64,000 nt of DNA, from contig CAMBRK010000018.1 of assembly GCA_945870185.1 (NCBI GenBank), positions 1-64,000 of the forward strand. The letters run 5' to 3'. Shown in pieces: positions 28,998-38,900 of this stretch. This DNA is from Aureispira sp. CCB-QB1 (GTDB taxonomy: Bacteria; Bacteroidota; Bacteroidia; Chitinophagales; Saprospiraceae). The notes beneath the pieces were generated by a model, which made no database searches, had not been told where the DNA came from, and saw only the letters and a program-made list of their open reading frames with translations. Both the position numbers and the translations under genes were made by a program. Position 1 is the first letter of the stretch; each line of letters begins with the position of its first letter.

Positions 28998-30086
28998 ATG
29001 TTAATATTATTGGGCATTTCATGGGTTATTATTTTATTGTTTTGGATAAGTTTCTTTTGGGCATACTTGCGCATTGCACCCGTTAAGCAACCATCAGTTG
29101 GACCTTATTTGCCTGTATCTGTGATTATCTCCTGTAAGAATGGTTCTTCTACTATCTTAAAGACTGTTGAAGCAGTACTAGCTCAAGATTACCAAAATTT
29201 TGAATTAATTGTCATAGATGATTTTAGTACGGATAATACTTTTGCTTTATTATCCGATATTAAAAATCCACTTTTTAATTTACTTACCGCAACTCAAGAT
29301 GTAGCGGGCAAGAAAGCTGCTCTGACCCAAGCTATACATGCTTCCAAGAATGACATATTACTGTTTACAGATGCTGACTGCATACCTACTTCCAAGCAGT
29401 GGATCAAAAGTATGGTACATTCACTACAGGAAAATGAAAGTACAGAAGTGGTTTTAGGTTATGGGCCTATGTTTAAAAAGCCAACCTGTTTAAATATTTT
29501 TGCAAGATACGAAACATGGCTTACCGCAGTCCAATATTTTTCTTACGCCTTGTTGGGCATTCCTTATATGGGCGTGGGCCGCAATCTGTTGTATAAAAAA
29601 TCTGTCTTTTTTAAAGCAAAAGGCTTCGAAAACCACGCTCATATCGCTTCAGGAGATGATGATTTGTTAATATCAGCGATGGCCAATCAATCAAACATCG
29701 CAATAAATATCGATCTTAATGCATTCGTTTATTCTGAAGCAAAAGGCAACGTTGTAGCTTATCTAAGTCAGAAAACAAGGCATATCACCACATCAGTGAG
29801 ATACAAGAATATACATCAATTTTTACTGGCCATTTTTGCAGTATCACAGGTCTCATTTTACGGAATCATAATTATAGCTTTGGTATTGGGGCAGTTAGCA
29901 TCGAAAACAGCCTTAATGATAATAATCTTAAAATGGATACTACAATTTGCCTTACATTTTGGATGGATGAAGAGACTCAAAAGTAAGGATTTGGCCTTTT
30001 ATTTTCCTGTATTGGATATCATCATACCGATTTACTATACCTTTTTGACATTGGGCAGTGTTTTTAAAAAGAAAAACGCTTGGTAG
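28998..30086 (+). CDS. Membrane glycosyltransferase, family 2
   Basis: The 362-residue protein has one N-terminal transmembrane helix and two or three C-terminal ones (FLLAIFAVSQVSFYGIIIIA and others). Between them is a GT-A domain. VSVIISCKNGSSTILKTVEA binds the nucleotide, IDDFSTDN carries the first Asp pair, and LLFTDADCIP holds the DxD metal site near residue 123. The SGDDDLLISAM stretch is the acceptor-loop Asp. The family transfers sugars from nucleotide donors to lipid or polysaccharide acceptors; the acceptor is unknown. It is convergent with the haloperoxidase-like gene. Confidence 0.88.
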   Translation: MLILLGISWVIILLFWISFFWAYLRIAPVKQPSVGPYLPVSVIISCKNGSSTILKTVEAVLAQDYQNFELIVIDDFSTDNTFALLSDIKNPLFNLLTATQDVAGKKAALTQAIHASKNDILLFTDADCIPTSKQWIKSMVHSLQENESTEVVLGYGPMFKKPTCLNIFARYETWLTAVQYFSYALLGIPYMGVGRNLLYKKSVFFKAKGFENHAHIASGDDDLLISAMANQSNIAINIDLNAFVYSEAKGNVVAYLSQKTRHITTSVRYKNIHQFLLAIFAVSQVSFYGIIIIALVLGQLASKTALMIIILKWILQFALHFGWMKRLKSKDLAFYFPVLDIIIPIYYTFLTLGSVFKKKNAW

Positions 30087-30125
30087 AAATTGAAATATAA
30101 CATTGATTTTTATTTCAATTTTTCT
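30085..30125. terminator. Possible shared terminator between convergent genes
   Basis: AAATTGAAAT (30087-30096) pairs with ATTTCAATTT (30112-30121). The right arm overlaps the last codons of the minus-strand gene. A-rich and T-rich flanks are present. Confidence 0.5.
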
Positions 30126-31426
30126 AAAACATATTTTCCTATTCCTTTACCTTGGGTGACTCCATTTTCTATGGCTGGTCTGTAATGTATTCCACCATAA
30201 AGTCTAGATATGGACGCTTCATCAGCTGCTTGGTAAAAAGACTTAAAGGATCTTACAGGAAGCCCGAATTCTACTTCTGTATTATCATCAAACGCAAAGT
30301 TGTCTCCAAAAATATCTGTCAATATTATAGAAGCTGCGGATGAGGCTACAGAGTGTCCACTCGTGTACTCAGGAAAAGGTGGTGTTTGTAACATTGGAAC
30401 CCATTCTGGGTCTATAAATTCATTAATGACAGTTTCTGGGCGTACCAGTACACTCCTGAATTTTTCGTCCCAACAAGAGATAAACGCTTCATGTAGTGAC
30501 AAAGAAACATGACAGTAAGCCTTGATGCTTTTAGCAAAATCTGCCTTGCTTTTTAAGGCTGCTACTTGAACGATATTGATCCAATGTCCACCCGGAGATA
30601 TTTTTTTGGTTGCGTGCATGACATGGCCCGTCACATTGAGTTTATAAGGATTGCAATCCCAAAAATTGGCAATGGCAGTTTGTTCCTGATCCGCATTTTT
30701 GACGGTTTCGTACACTTCCCTGACTTCTTTATAAAAGGTACTACTTTTGTTGGTAATATCAAAAGGAGTAGGTGGCAATGGCTTAAATTGTGCTGCACTA
30801 TCCATAAGCATGGGTCTGATTTTATTCCATGATGGTTCTATACCATCCATGTATCCTGGAGGAGTAGGCTGCCATGTGGCTGGATTTTTTTGAAGACTAT
30901 ACTTAGGAAACGAACGGGTTTGCTTATAATTATCCTTGCCAGACCAGGCTATGATGTGTTTGGCTAATGTGTCACTATATGAGCTTGATCTTTCCAAAAT
31001 AGCCTTGGGCATACCCGTATTTTTGTAAAATTTTTCTGCTTGTTGAATTTGTTTTTGTATCGAATCTTCAGAAAAAATAAGGTGTTTGCCTACTTTTAAC
31101 ATCGATAAGGTGGATACCATTTCCCAGCAGTATTCTTGATTGGCTTCTGGCTCAGGTATGGTGGTCAAATGCGATATTTTTCCAGCTAAACTAGGATATT
31201 CAGATTGCAGTCTTCTGCCTCCTTCATATCCTGCCACGGATGCATAAGTATATATCCTGCTAGCTACAGGTGGCGAAAATATATCATGTACTATGACATC
31301 TGTAAGTGCCTTGAAAGACTGATGATAAATTTCTGGATTGTTGGCTGTTTTGGCATAATCCTTATTTTCTGACTTACATGAAAAAATCAGAACACTGATA
31401 CTGAAAGCAAATAAATATCGAAACAT
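30110..31426 (-). CDS. Vanadium-dependent haloperoxidase-like lipoprotein
   Basis: The 438-residue protein begins with a lipoprotein signal (FAFSISVLIFSCKS; Cys about residue 17). The C-terminal half has the PAP2/vanadium-haloperoxidase core: SLHEAFISCWDEKFRSVLVR with RPETVIN, then PPFPEYTSGHSVASSAA with the S-G-H, then GGIHYRPAIENG with the second active-site His. This matches the Bacteroidota branch of vanadate-binding haloperoxidases and acid phosphatases. Whether it oxidises halide or hydrolyses phosphate cannot be told. It is probably on the periplasmic or outer-membrane surface. Confidence 0.85.
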   Translation of the reverse strand: MFRYLFAFSISVLIFSCKSENKDYAKTANNPEIYHQSFKALTDVIVHDIFSPPVASRIYTYASVAGYEGGRRLQSEYPSLAGKISHLTTIPEPEANQEYCWEMVSTLSMLKVGKHLIFSEDSIQKQIQQAEKFYKNTGMPKAILERSSSYSDTLAKHIIAWSGKDNYKQTRSFPKYSLQKNPATWQPTPPGYMDGIEPSWNKIRPMLMDSAAQFKPLPPTPFDITNKSSTFYKEVREVYETVKNADQEQTAIANFWDCNPYKLNVTGHVMHATKKISPGGHWINIVQVAALKSKADFAKSIKAYCHVSLSLHEAFISCWDEKFRSVLVRPETVINEFIDPEWVPMLQTPPFPEYTSGHSVASSAASIILTDIFGDNFAFDDNTEVEFGLPVRSFKSFYQAADEASISRLYGGIHYRPAIENGVTQGKGIGKYVLEKLK

Positions 31427-31445
31427 TTTACACTAAATAAGATCA

Positions 31446-31453
31446 CAAAGATA
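31446..31453 (-). promoter_or_regulatory. Bacteroidota -7 box (TATCTTTG)
   Basis: An exact TAnnTTTG match on the minus strand, 20 bases upstream of the haloperoxidase-like ATG. Confidence 0.5.
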
Positions 31454-31542
31454 AAAAAGTAAATGTGATTTATCATAAAAAAATTGGGGTCACATTAAAC
31501 TAATGCTTTTTATAGTGGTCTATGTTAGTATAATATTGAAAG

Positions 31543-32091
31543 ATGTTGGTAATTGATGACACAGAAATACTTACTTTAATCACAAATGGAACTGACCCCA
31601 ATAAGGGATACAGATTATTGGTGAGTAAGTACAAAGAGAAGTTGTATTATCACATTAGAAGAATGGTCGGTTCTCATGATGATGCCGATGATATTTTGCA
31701 AAATACATTTTTAAAAGTCATTAGGAATATTGACAGCTTTCATGCTCATAGTAGTCTGTATACTTGGTTGTATCGTATAGCTACCAATGAAACTTTAAAC
31801 TTTATTAAGAGTTCGAAAAATAAAATTAGTGAGTCTCTGGACCAAACCCAAGTTTTGCGTATGGGTAGTATTGACTTGCCTACAGATGGAGATATCATTA
31901 TTCACAAATTAAACCAAGCCATCAATCTGTTGCCAGAAAAGCAAAAGTTGGTGTTTCATCTAAGGTATTATGATGAGATGTCATACCAGGATATAGCTGA
32001 TGTCACAGCAACAAGTGTAGGTGCACTGAAAGCATCTTTTCACCACGCGGTAAAAAAAATTGAAGAATTTATAAAAAATAATCATGAGTGA
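31543..32091 (+). CDS. ECF-type RNA polymerase sigma-70 factor
   Basis: The 182-residue protein has region 2 (YHIRRMVGSHDDADDILQNT, then FLKVIRNIDSFHAHSSLYTW, LYRIATNETLNFIKS) and region 4 (LPEKQKLVFHLRYYDEMSYQ, then DIADVTATSVGALKASFHHA). ECF sigma factors direct RNA polymerase to stress or surface-related promoters. It overlaps the next gene by 8 bases, so the downstream membrane protein is a likely partner or anti-sigma factor. Confidence 0.92.
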   Translation: MLVIDDTEILTLITNGTDPNKGYRLLVSKYKEKLYYHIRRMVGSHDDADDILQNTFLKVIRNIDSFHAHSSLYTWLYRIATNETLNFIKSSKNKISESLDQTQVLRMGSIDLPTDGDIIIHKLNQAINLLPEKQKLVFHLRYYDEMSYQDIADVTATSVGALKASFHHAVKKIEEFIKNNHE

Positions 32092-32620
32092 CGAAAACAT
32101 TTCTGTACAAGAAGAGCTCAGGCAAATAAGTCCTTTGCTTACTGGATTGTCCAAGGATACCTATCTAGAGGTACCCAAAGATTACTTTAGTACAGTGGAA
32201 GACCAAATCTTATCGCAGTTGCTGTTGCCTAAGGCAAAAAATATCATTGAACCAGCACCTGAAGGATATCTAGAAAATCTAGAAGATGAAATTATTAAAA
32301 AGATAAGCCATTCAGGTAATGGTACAAAACCAAGTCATAATATTTTCAGGCTTGTCGTCGGGGCTGCTATAGCCGCGTGTTTGGGTGTATTTTTGATTTC
32401 TAGATTGTCATTGGGTGATACCCAAATTAATGATACGGATGTAGCATACGAAGCTATTGATTATTTTGATGCCTATCCGCAGGATATAGAAGACATTAAT
32501 GTAAATCAGTTAATAGATAACGGCATTATAACGGAGGAGGATATTTCTTTTGTTATCGAAGATGATAACCTTCCAATGGAAAACACAGACCCTATCTTCC
32601 ATAGTGACGCGCCATTTTGA
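32084..32620 (+). CDS. Membrane protein coupled to an ECF sigma factor (possible anti-sigma)
   Basis: The 178-residue protein has one transmembrane helix near residues 90-108 (LVVGAAIAACLGVFLISRLS). It has an acidic cytoplasmic N-terminal part with two similar segments (EVPKDYFSTVEDQIL and EPAPEGYLENLEDEI) and an acidic periplasmic tail. No zinc-finger motif is seen. The topology, the overlap with the sigma factor gene and the following Spy-like gene suggest an anti-sigma role. This is inference. Confidence 0.75.
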   Translation: MSDENISVQEELRQISPLLTGLSKDTYLEVPKDYFSTVEDQILSQLLLPKAKNIIEPAPEGYLENLEDEIIKKISHSGNGTKPSHNIFRLVVGAAIAACLGVFLISRLSLGDTQINDTDVAYEAIDYFDAYPQDIEDINVNQLIDNGIITEEDISFVIEDDNLPMENTDPIFHSDAPF

Positions 32621-32662
32621 GTTTGAAACACTTTATTCTTTTTAAACATAAATTTATTTACC

Positions 32663-33118
32663 ATGAACAAACAAATTTTTAAGCTAAGTAGTCTTGTGAT
32701 TTTAGTTGCTTTTTTGGGTGTTACTGCTTTGGGACAAGGTGGCCACAGAGATCAGCTAAAAGAAAAGGCCAAAGCACAGAAAGTAGCCTACATTACTTCA
32801 CAATTGGAATTGACAGAATCAGAATCGCAAAAATTTTGGCCGATCTATAATGAGTATCAGGCTGAGAGGGAAGGCGTCAGGAAAGCCATGGACGTCCAAT
32901 TGTCCAAAGATATGTCGGACAAAGAAGCGGAAGACCTGATGTATAAAGTACTGGATAATAAATCTAAAGAGATCGACATCCAAAAAAAGTATATCCAAAA
33001 AATGAAGTCCGCAATTCCTGCCAGAAAGATTGCTCAATTATTTAAAGCCGAAAAGGAATTTAAAGAAAAGGTAATCTCACATATGAAGGAGAGAAGGCGA
33101 GATCGTCAGCAGAAATAA
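32663..33118 (+). CDS. Spy/CpxP-like periplasmic protein
   Basis: The 151-residue protein has a signal peptide (LVILVAFLGVTALGQ). It is then highly charged and helical with the LTxxQ-like motif LELTESESQKFWPIYNEYQA, as in Spy/CpxP-type periplasmic chaperones and the so-called sensors of ECF-type sigma factors in Bacteroidota. It ends in a basic tail (MKERRRDRQQK). It is third in the sigma operon and is probably an output or sensor of that stress response. Confidence 0.78.
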   Translation: MNKQIFKLSSLVILVAFLGVTALGQGGHRDQLKEKAKAQKVAYITSQLELTESESQKFWPIYNEYQAEREGVRKAMDVQLSKDMSDKEAEDLMYKVLDNKSKEIDIQKKYIQKMKSAIPARKIAQLFKAEKEFKEKVISHMKERRRDRQQK

Positions 33119-33156
33119 GTACATTTCAATTTCAGGCTGATACCCGATTACTTATT

Positions 33157-33202
33157 AATAAGCCGATTAGAGATAATAAATTTCTGATCGGCTTATTTTT
33201 TA
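33157..33202 (+). terminator. Terminator of the ECF sigma operon
   Basis: AATAAGCCGAT (33157-33167) pairs with ATCGGCTTATT (33187-33197), followed by a T run. Confidence 0.85.
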
Positions 33203-33362
33203 CATCATTTTGCTATAGAGTCCTTTGATCAATTAGTGGTAAAATGCTTAAACTAAAATGAACTCCTTTTTCTTTATTAAGATGTAACATGCTTCAACTA
33301 AAATTTTATTCATTCTTTAAAATTCTTGTTATTGAATATTATCATTGAAATAAAATAAATGA

Positions 33363-33370
33363 TAGCTTTG
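33363..33370 (+). promoter_or_regulatory. Bacteroidota -7 box (TAGCTTTG)
   Basis: An exact TAnnTTTG match 19 bases ahead of the small cytochrome gene. Confidence 0.5.
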
Positions 33371-33389
33371 TGAGAAATTTTTAAGTTAT

Positions 33390-33725
33390 ATGAATAATTG
33401 GGTTGTTTATTTATTTGTAGTTGTAAGTATTTACGCATGCGGGTCAAAAGATGCTTCAAAAAATGAATCGTCGGTATCCTCATCAGAAGCTAAACCTAAG
33501 GTAGATGGAGCTGCTGTTTACAAAGCAAACTGCGAGCTATGTCACGGGGTAGATGGGAAACTTGGACTCAATGGATCAAAAGACCTAACTGTTTCAGAGC
33601 TTGATCTTAATGAAAGAATCGCTCAGATTTCTAAAGGAAAAGGTCTCATGATAGCATATGAAAACATCTTGTCGCTTTCAGAAATTAAAGCGGTAGCTGA
33701 GTACACCATGTTACTTTCAAAATAA
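33390..33725 (+). CDS. Small lipoprotein cytochrome c
   Basis: The 111-residue protein has a lipoprotein-like signal (VVYLFVVVSIYACGS; Cys about residue 17) and a Ser/Glu/Lys linker. A single class I cytochrome domain carries the heme site CELCHG near residue 49, with a candidate axial Met in GKGLMIAYENIL. It is a likely periplasmic electron carrier anchored to a membrane. The partner oxidase or reductase is not in the window. Confidence 0.85.
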   Translation: MNNWVVYLFVVVSIYACGSKDASKNESSVSSSEAKPKVDGAAVYKANCELCHGVDGKLGLNGSKDLTVSELDLNERIAQISKGKGLMIAYENILSLSEIKAVAEYTMLLSK

Positions 33726-33730
33726 TTAGG

Positions 33731-34858
33731 TTACTGGTTTTTTGTTTGTATATGCACTTTTTCAGTATATGATCTGATATGGTTTAGGATCATGTTGGGT
33801 TCATCATAGATGGCTAAGTCAATATTTTTTATTTTTCCATGTTGCACCATATAATCCAAAACAGGGAAAATAGGCCTGTCTTCTGTCCAATATTTTTTAT
33901 CCAAAAAAACCATAGGACTGGAGACACCAAAACTTTGATAGTGATTTTGTGCTAAGTCTTGAAAAATCTCCTGCATAGTACCCGCAGAACCTGGTGTAAA
34001 GATGACTCCGCCTTTAGCTATGGCCAATAATCCTTCTTCTCTGACGCTATTAGCAAAATATTTTGCAATATGAGTTGCGAATGGGGTAGGTGGCTCGTGG
34101 CCATAGTGCCAGGTTGGTATTCCTAAACTTTTGTATTGAGACGTCGGATACATTGATAATACTTCGAAAGCCGTACTTAACCATCTTTTATCAGTATATA
34201 ATGGTGCTTGGGATAATATTTCAAAAACTTCATTTAGCATTTCATCATCCACACCAGCAAACCACGCGCCTACATGAGTAGCCTCCATTGCTCCCGGGCC
34301 ACCGCCAGAAATCAAAAGGTAGCCGTCCAAAGTTAATGATCTCGCTATGTTCACTATTTGCTTATAACTTTCGCTATTTCTAGACATCCCGTGCCCACCC
34401 ATTATAGCTACTACTTTATGACTGTCGTACTCCTGTACAAACTCTTGCAATGCATCTGTGATAGAGTGGTCGTGCAGTCTTTTGGCCAACGTTTCTTTGA
34501 TATTATGACTATCTTTGGCATGTCGAATATAGTAGTTGTATATTTTTTTATCCGGAGTCAGTTCATAAGTATCTGGTTCTGATGGATTAAAACCTTCAAA
34601 TAAGCTTTCCTTTGTGTATAGTGCCTTTGGGTAGATATTGTAAGGCATTTTTATTTCAGGAAATATATAATTATCTCGATATAAATGAGACATCATTTCT
34701 GGAGTCATCTTACAGCCCAGAAATAGACAGTCAGAAAAAAGTATCTTTATAATATTTTGCTCAAAGGGAACTAAATCCAATTGCTGCAAAGTAATGTTAG
34801 CTATTTTATCTTTACCAAGCCATGGTAAAAAGTCATCGATTTTGTCAATTTCATGCAT
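33731..34858 (-). CDS. LOG family / Rossmann-fold nucleotide-binding protein
   Basis: The 375-residue protein has the nucleotide-binding fold of the LOG/TIGR00730 clan: AIMGGHGMSR near residue 150, LLISGGGPGAMEATHVGAWF near 180, and the catalytic-type PGSAGTMQEIFQDLA near 305 (PGGxGTxxE with Ser for the second Gly). LOG enzymes release cytokinin-type bases from nucleotide monophosphates, and bacterial members often act on purine nucleotides. The protein has about 130 extra N-terminal residues compared with short LOG proteins, so the substrate may differ. Confidence 0.8.
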   Translation of the reverse strand: MHEIDKIDDFLPWLGKDKIANITLQQLDLVPFEQNIIKILFSDCLFLGCKMTPEMMSHLYRDNYIFPEIKMPYNIYPKALYTKESLFEGFNPSEPDTYELTPDKKIYNYYIRHAKDSHNIKETLAKRLHDHSITDALQEFVQEYDSHKVVAIMGGHGMSRNSESYKQIVNIARSLTLDGYLLISGGGPGAMEATHVGAWFAGVDDEMLNEVFEILSQAPLYTDKRWLSTAFEVLSMYPTSQYKSLGIPTWHYGHEPPTPFATHIAKYFANSVREEGLLAIAKGGVIFTPGSAGTMQEIFQDLAQNHYQSFGVSSPMVFLDKKYWTEDRPIFPVLDYMVQHGKIKNIDLAIYDEPNMILNHIRSYTEKVHIQTKNQ

Positions 34859-35053
34859 ATGAAGATAGGAAAATTTTTGAAGTCAAGGTTAAAGTTTATT
34901 TTGCTGCAAATACCCAAATAAAACGATGACTCTTGGGTAAAAGTTTAATAGTATTTTAATTTTACAAATGAATTACTTCGATGTATATCAATAGTAGTAT
35001 TCAGACAAATCTATTTGTAATTTGATCAATAGCTTTGTAGTCGGTAATATTTA

Positions 35054-35061
35054 TATCTTTG
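35054..35061 (+). promoter_or_regulatory. Bacteroidota -7 box (TATCTTTG)
   Basis: An exact TAnnTTTG match ending 1 base before a possible ATG at 35063. It therefore supports the downstream ATG at 35093 as the real start of the hydrolase. A TTTG at 35034-35037 could serve as -33 with a short 16-base spacer. Confidence 0.5.
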
Positions 35062-35092
35062 TATGAAATCATTAAAAAATAAAATTTTTGTC

Positions 35093-35854
35093 ATGTTGCA
35101 TTATGAGATTAAAGGTTCGGGAAAAGCTGTAGTATTGGTTCACGGATTTATGGAAAATCGCAAGATGTGGGATTTTCTCTCGTTGGAAGATTCAGGATAT
35201 CAAACGATTAGCATAGATTTGCCTGGACATGGACTTTCTGAGAGTGAGTTTGTTTTACATTCTATGGATTTTATGGCAGATGAAATCGTGGAAGTTTTAA
35301 GCAAGGCAGGTATAGCAGAAGCCTATTTTGTGTCTCATTCTATGGGCGGATATGTGACATTGGCTTTGATGGAAAAATATCCCAATATTATAAAAGGAAT
35401 GACCTTGTTTTTTTCTTCTCCTTTTAAGGATACCGATGAGAAAAAAATACAGAGGCTGAGAGCGGTAGAAGCGGCTCAGAACAATATAGATGGATTTATT
35501 AAAGTTGGTGTGCCCAATTTGTTCAATCCCAATCTATTACAAGACTTAGAAGATGAAATTAATATTGCTAAAGGTTGGGCCAAAGAAGCTACCCAACAAG
35601 GAATAATGGCAGCGATATTGGGTATGAGAGAACGGCCTGATCGAACGGAACTGGTCAAAAAAGCTGATATACCGATACAGATGATTTGTGGTACTTTTGA
35701 TTCTGCTATATCTACAGAGTTACTAAAAAAGACTTTCGAAGGTTATAGTCATATTGCTATCAAAGAATTACCCATTGGTCATATGGGGCATCTGGAAGCT
35801 CCTGAATCATGTGAAAAGCTCATTTTGCAATTTTTACAAAAGAAATATGTGTAA
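35093..35854 (+). CDS. Alpha/beta hydrolase
   Basis: The 253-residue protein has the oxyanion segment VLVHGFMENRKMWDFL, then SIDLPGHGLSES, the nucleophile elbow SHSMGGYVTL (Ser about residue 84), a late Asp in ICGTFDSAIS and the catalytic His in PIGHMGHLEAPE. This is the Ser-Asp-His triad of esterases/hydrolases of the MhpC type. The substrate is unknown. The start is placed at 35093 (MLHYEIKGSG, a usual N-terminus for the family) because the promoter box touches the upstream ATG at 35063. Confidence 0.85.
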   Translation: MLHYEIKGSGKAVVLVHGFMENRKMWDFLSLEDSGYQTISIDLPGHGLSESEFVLHSMDFMADEIVEVLSKAGIAEAYFVSHSMGGYVTLALMEKYPNIIKGMTLFFSSPFKDTDEKKIQRLRAVEAAQNNIDGFIKVGVPNLFNPNLLQDLEDEINIAKGWAKEATQQGIMAAILGMRERPDRTELVKKADIPIQMICGTFDSAISTELLKKTFEGYSHIAIKELPIGHMGHLEAPESCEKLILQFLQKKYV

Positions 35855-35922
35855 TATTGTCATAGTAAAATGTTGAATAAAATATTGAAAAGATTCTACC
35901 CCAAATATTAAAAGAATAGTTT

Positions 35923-35930
35923 TATCTTTG
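35923..35930 (+). promoter_or_regulatory. Bacteroidota -7 box (TATCTTTG)
   Basis: An exact TAnnTTTG match 19 bases before the large esterase gene. Confidence 0.5.
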
Positions 35931-35949
35931 ACAAAATATCAAATTCATC

Positions 35950-38900
35950 ATGAGCCAATTATTATATAAAATTGAAAGTACCGTAAACAATAGGAATACA
36001 GTTGCTTATACTTTATTATTTGTGCTATTTATTTGCATTAGTAGTAGCATCACAGCCCAAATAGTCAAAGGAAATAAAAGCGGCTTTACCTGGATTTCTA
36101 CTGATAATATAACGGACAAAACCTTTGGTGGTGGATATACTATGTATAGTGCAGCTTATCCTATTTTTAAAAAATATCCTGGACCGGACGACTTTCAAAC
36201 AGGATTAAGTAGTAGTTGGATGTCTACTCAAAGAACAGGTAATGAACCATCTCAATTCTATACGACCATAGAAGGTGGTTTGGGTTGGTGGCACGATACC
36301 CGTTTTGGTACCAAAGTTCCTAAGTTTATCATGGGTGGAGTATCTTTTAACTTTTTTGCTTGGGCCAATGGACCAGGAGCAGGCCAAAGCAATTCTTTGC
36401 CCAATGGCCAAAGAGATTGGAGTACACCAGGTGGCAAATATGGTGTTGCACAATTGTCCAATAGATTGCTTTGGGCGCCAGATGGATTGAATATGTCTCA
36501 AAGCTTGAATGGTGAGATGTTGGGATATGGATATTTGCCACTTCCACTGACTGATCCTATGCAAAACACAAATGGCACAAATATCAAAACAGGAAACCAA
36601 TGTTGGACTTTATTTTTGAATACTACCAATTTCAAGGGTCCAGCTACTTTTTTTTTACCCACATTTTGGACCGAACCAGTTTTGAAAGATCCGAGTTTGG
36701 AAGGCTTATTTTTGGATACCAGACCATCTGAGCCTAATGTCGGTTATGGCATAGAGCATGCTGGCTCTCCGGCACTTATTTCTCAAGATGCCGATGGTAA
36801 TCGTTTTGCCAAAGTAAATAGCCTCCAATATCCAGCGAGTGATGAAGATAATGCTATTTTGCTACATCAAATATCAGTTTACTCACCAGAAGCTCTTTGG
36901 AATGATGTCGAAAAATGGTTTAATGGCGGCCTAGCAGTGCTTCCTGGTATAAAAGAAAGTGGTATTAAGAGAAAAGCTTTTGTGAATAATGGTGGCGACA
37001 TGATTGCTGAGATTGCTCAAAATGGAAATAATAGTATAAAGTATCCCATTGATTTGAACTATATAGATAATATACAGCAAAATGAAAATACTACAGGATT
37101 CAAATTTGACTTGACAAAAGTCAAAAAAGACGGTTCAAATTTCGTCATGCCTGAGTATTTTAAGCTAGGACAGAACGATCGTTGGTCAGCCGTAGATAAA
37201 GAATTAGTTCCGGCGTCTACTAATTTAGTGAACACACCTGTGCCTTCATCGCCAAGACCAGAAACACTTACTTATTTGACTCCAAAGGAAGCTGACTGTC
37301 ATTGGAAAGATCCTAACGGCCCATGGAATAGTCCAGGTCCAAAAGCAGGCCCTTTCAAAGCTGACCTGGGTGATGGCACTACCGTTACTTATTATTGGTA
37401 CCGTTTTGTAGATCAGCCAGCTGTTATACATGCAAAGCTTCCACAAGAAATGCGCAATAAACTTCAAGCTAGAGTTGAATTATTGCATCAGCATTGGAGC
37501 CACACGGATGAATATTTGGAACCACCCACCGTAGGTAGGGTAGCTACTTTAGATCCTGCTGTCGTTATTCAACCACCAGTTGGACTAGAGATTGGTTATG
37601 TGCCGATAGTTACCAGGCAAGAGAAAACACCAGCTAAAGTAAGAGTCTTTGTATTGGCTGGTCAGTCCAATATGCAGGGATTTGGCGAGGTGACAGATCC
37701 ACAGAATTTGCCAGGGACTTTAGTAGACGTTATACAAAAAGATGTGAATGGCATGTGGTCTAAAATTGGAAAGAAAGACAATTGGACCAAACTTGATAAT
37801 GCGTATTTATATTTTGAACGAAATGAAGGTAAGATCAAGTCAAAAGTAACAGTAGGTCAAGGTGCTTTTACAGATTTGATCGGCCCAGAATTGATGTTTG
37901 CGCATCAGCTCGATGAATATTATGAAGATCCTGTGCTCATCATCAAAACAGCTTGGGGAGGGAAGAGCCTTGCAGAAGATTTTCGTCCACCATCTGCGGG
38001 CGGCACTACAGGCGAGTATTATAATTTGATGATCCAGAAGGTTAAAAGCATTACTCAAAACTTAAGCACAGAATTTCCTAATTTTGGTACCAAAGATTTT
38101 GAGTTATCTGGATTTGCATGGTTTCAAGGATGGAATGATGGTGCATCAGATGCTTTTTTGAATGAGTACGAGAGTAATCTGCACTATCTTGTCAAAGATA
38201 TAAGAAAGGATTTAGGAAGGTCCGATCTGCCCATTGTAATTGCAAGTTCAGGACATGGTGGATATGAAGAGATAAACGATTCTTGGGTGAACAGTATGCA
38301 AAACATCGTCTCTGTAGCTCAGGAAAATGTAGGGTGTAACGATTCGATTTACGGCGGAAGAGTAGGTTTTGTCAATACCAAACCATTTTACCTAAATCAA
38401 ACAGAATCTCCCGAAGATGCCATCTATCATTTCAATAACAATGCTTTGACCTTTCTAAACATTGGGAAGAGCATGGGAGATGAAATGACTAAGGCGATCA
38501 ATGATATGGCTTTTTGCTACCAAGACTGTAGTGCACCCGTTGCGCCAGGTATAGTTTCTGTTGGCAATAGAGTATGGAATGATTTAAATCGAAACGGTAT
38601 CAATGACCCGGATGAACCTGGAATTCCCGGTGTGTCATTGGTTCTATGGTCAGATCCAGATGGAGATGGTATACCTGATTGGCAGGGCTTCTCTGGTGTT
38701 CAGGTGACAGATAAGGATGGATATTATAAGTTTTCAGGTCTTAAGCCAGGTAATTATACAGTATTCGTTTGGAGTGTAAAAAATTGGGGACCTGGAGAGC
38801 CGTTAAATGGATTTGTATCTACCAATGGATTTCAACCTAATGCCAATAATGATGTTGATCTAGATAATAATGGATTTGGTAATTCTTTTTCAGATATTAT

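Noticed and set aside
36205-36600. 131-residue minus-strand frame inside the large esterase gene
   Set aside because: Antisense shadow of a strongly supported coding region with no domain signal.
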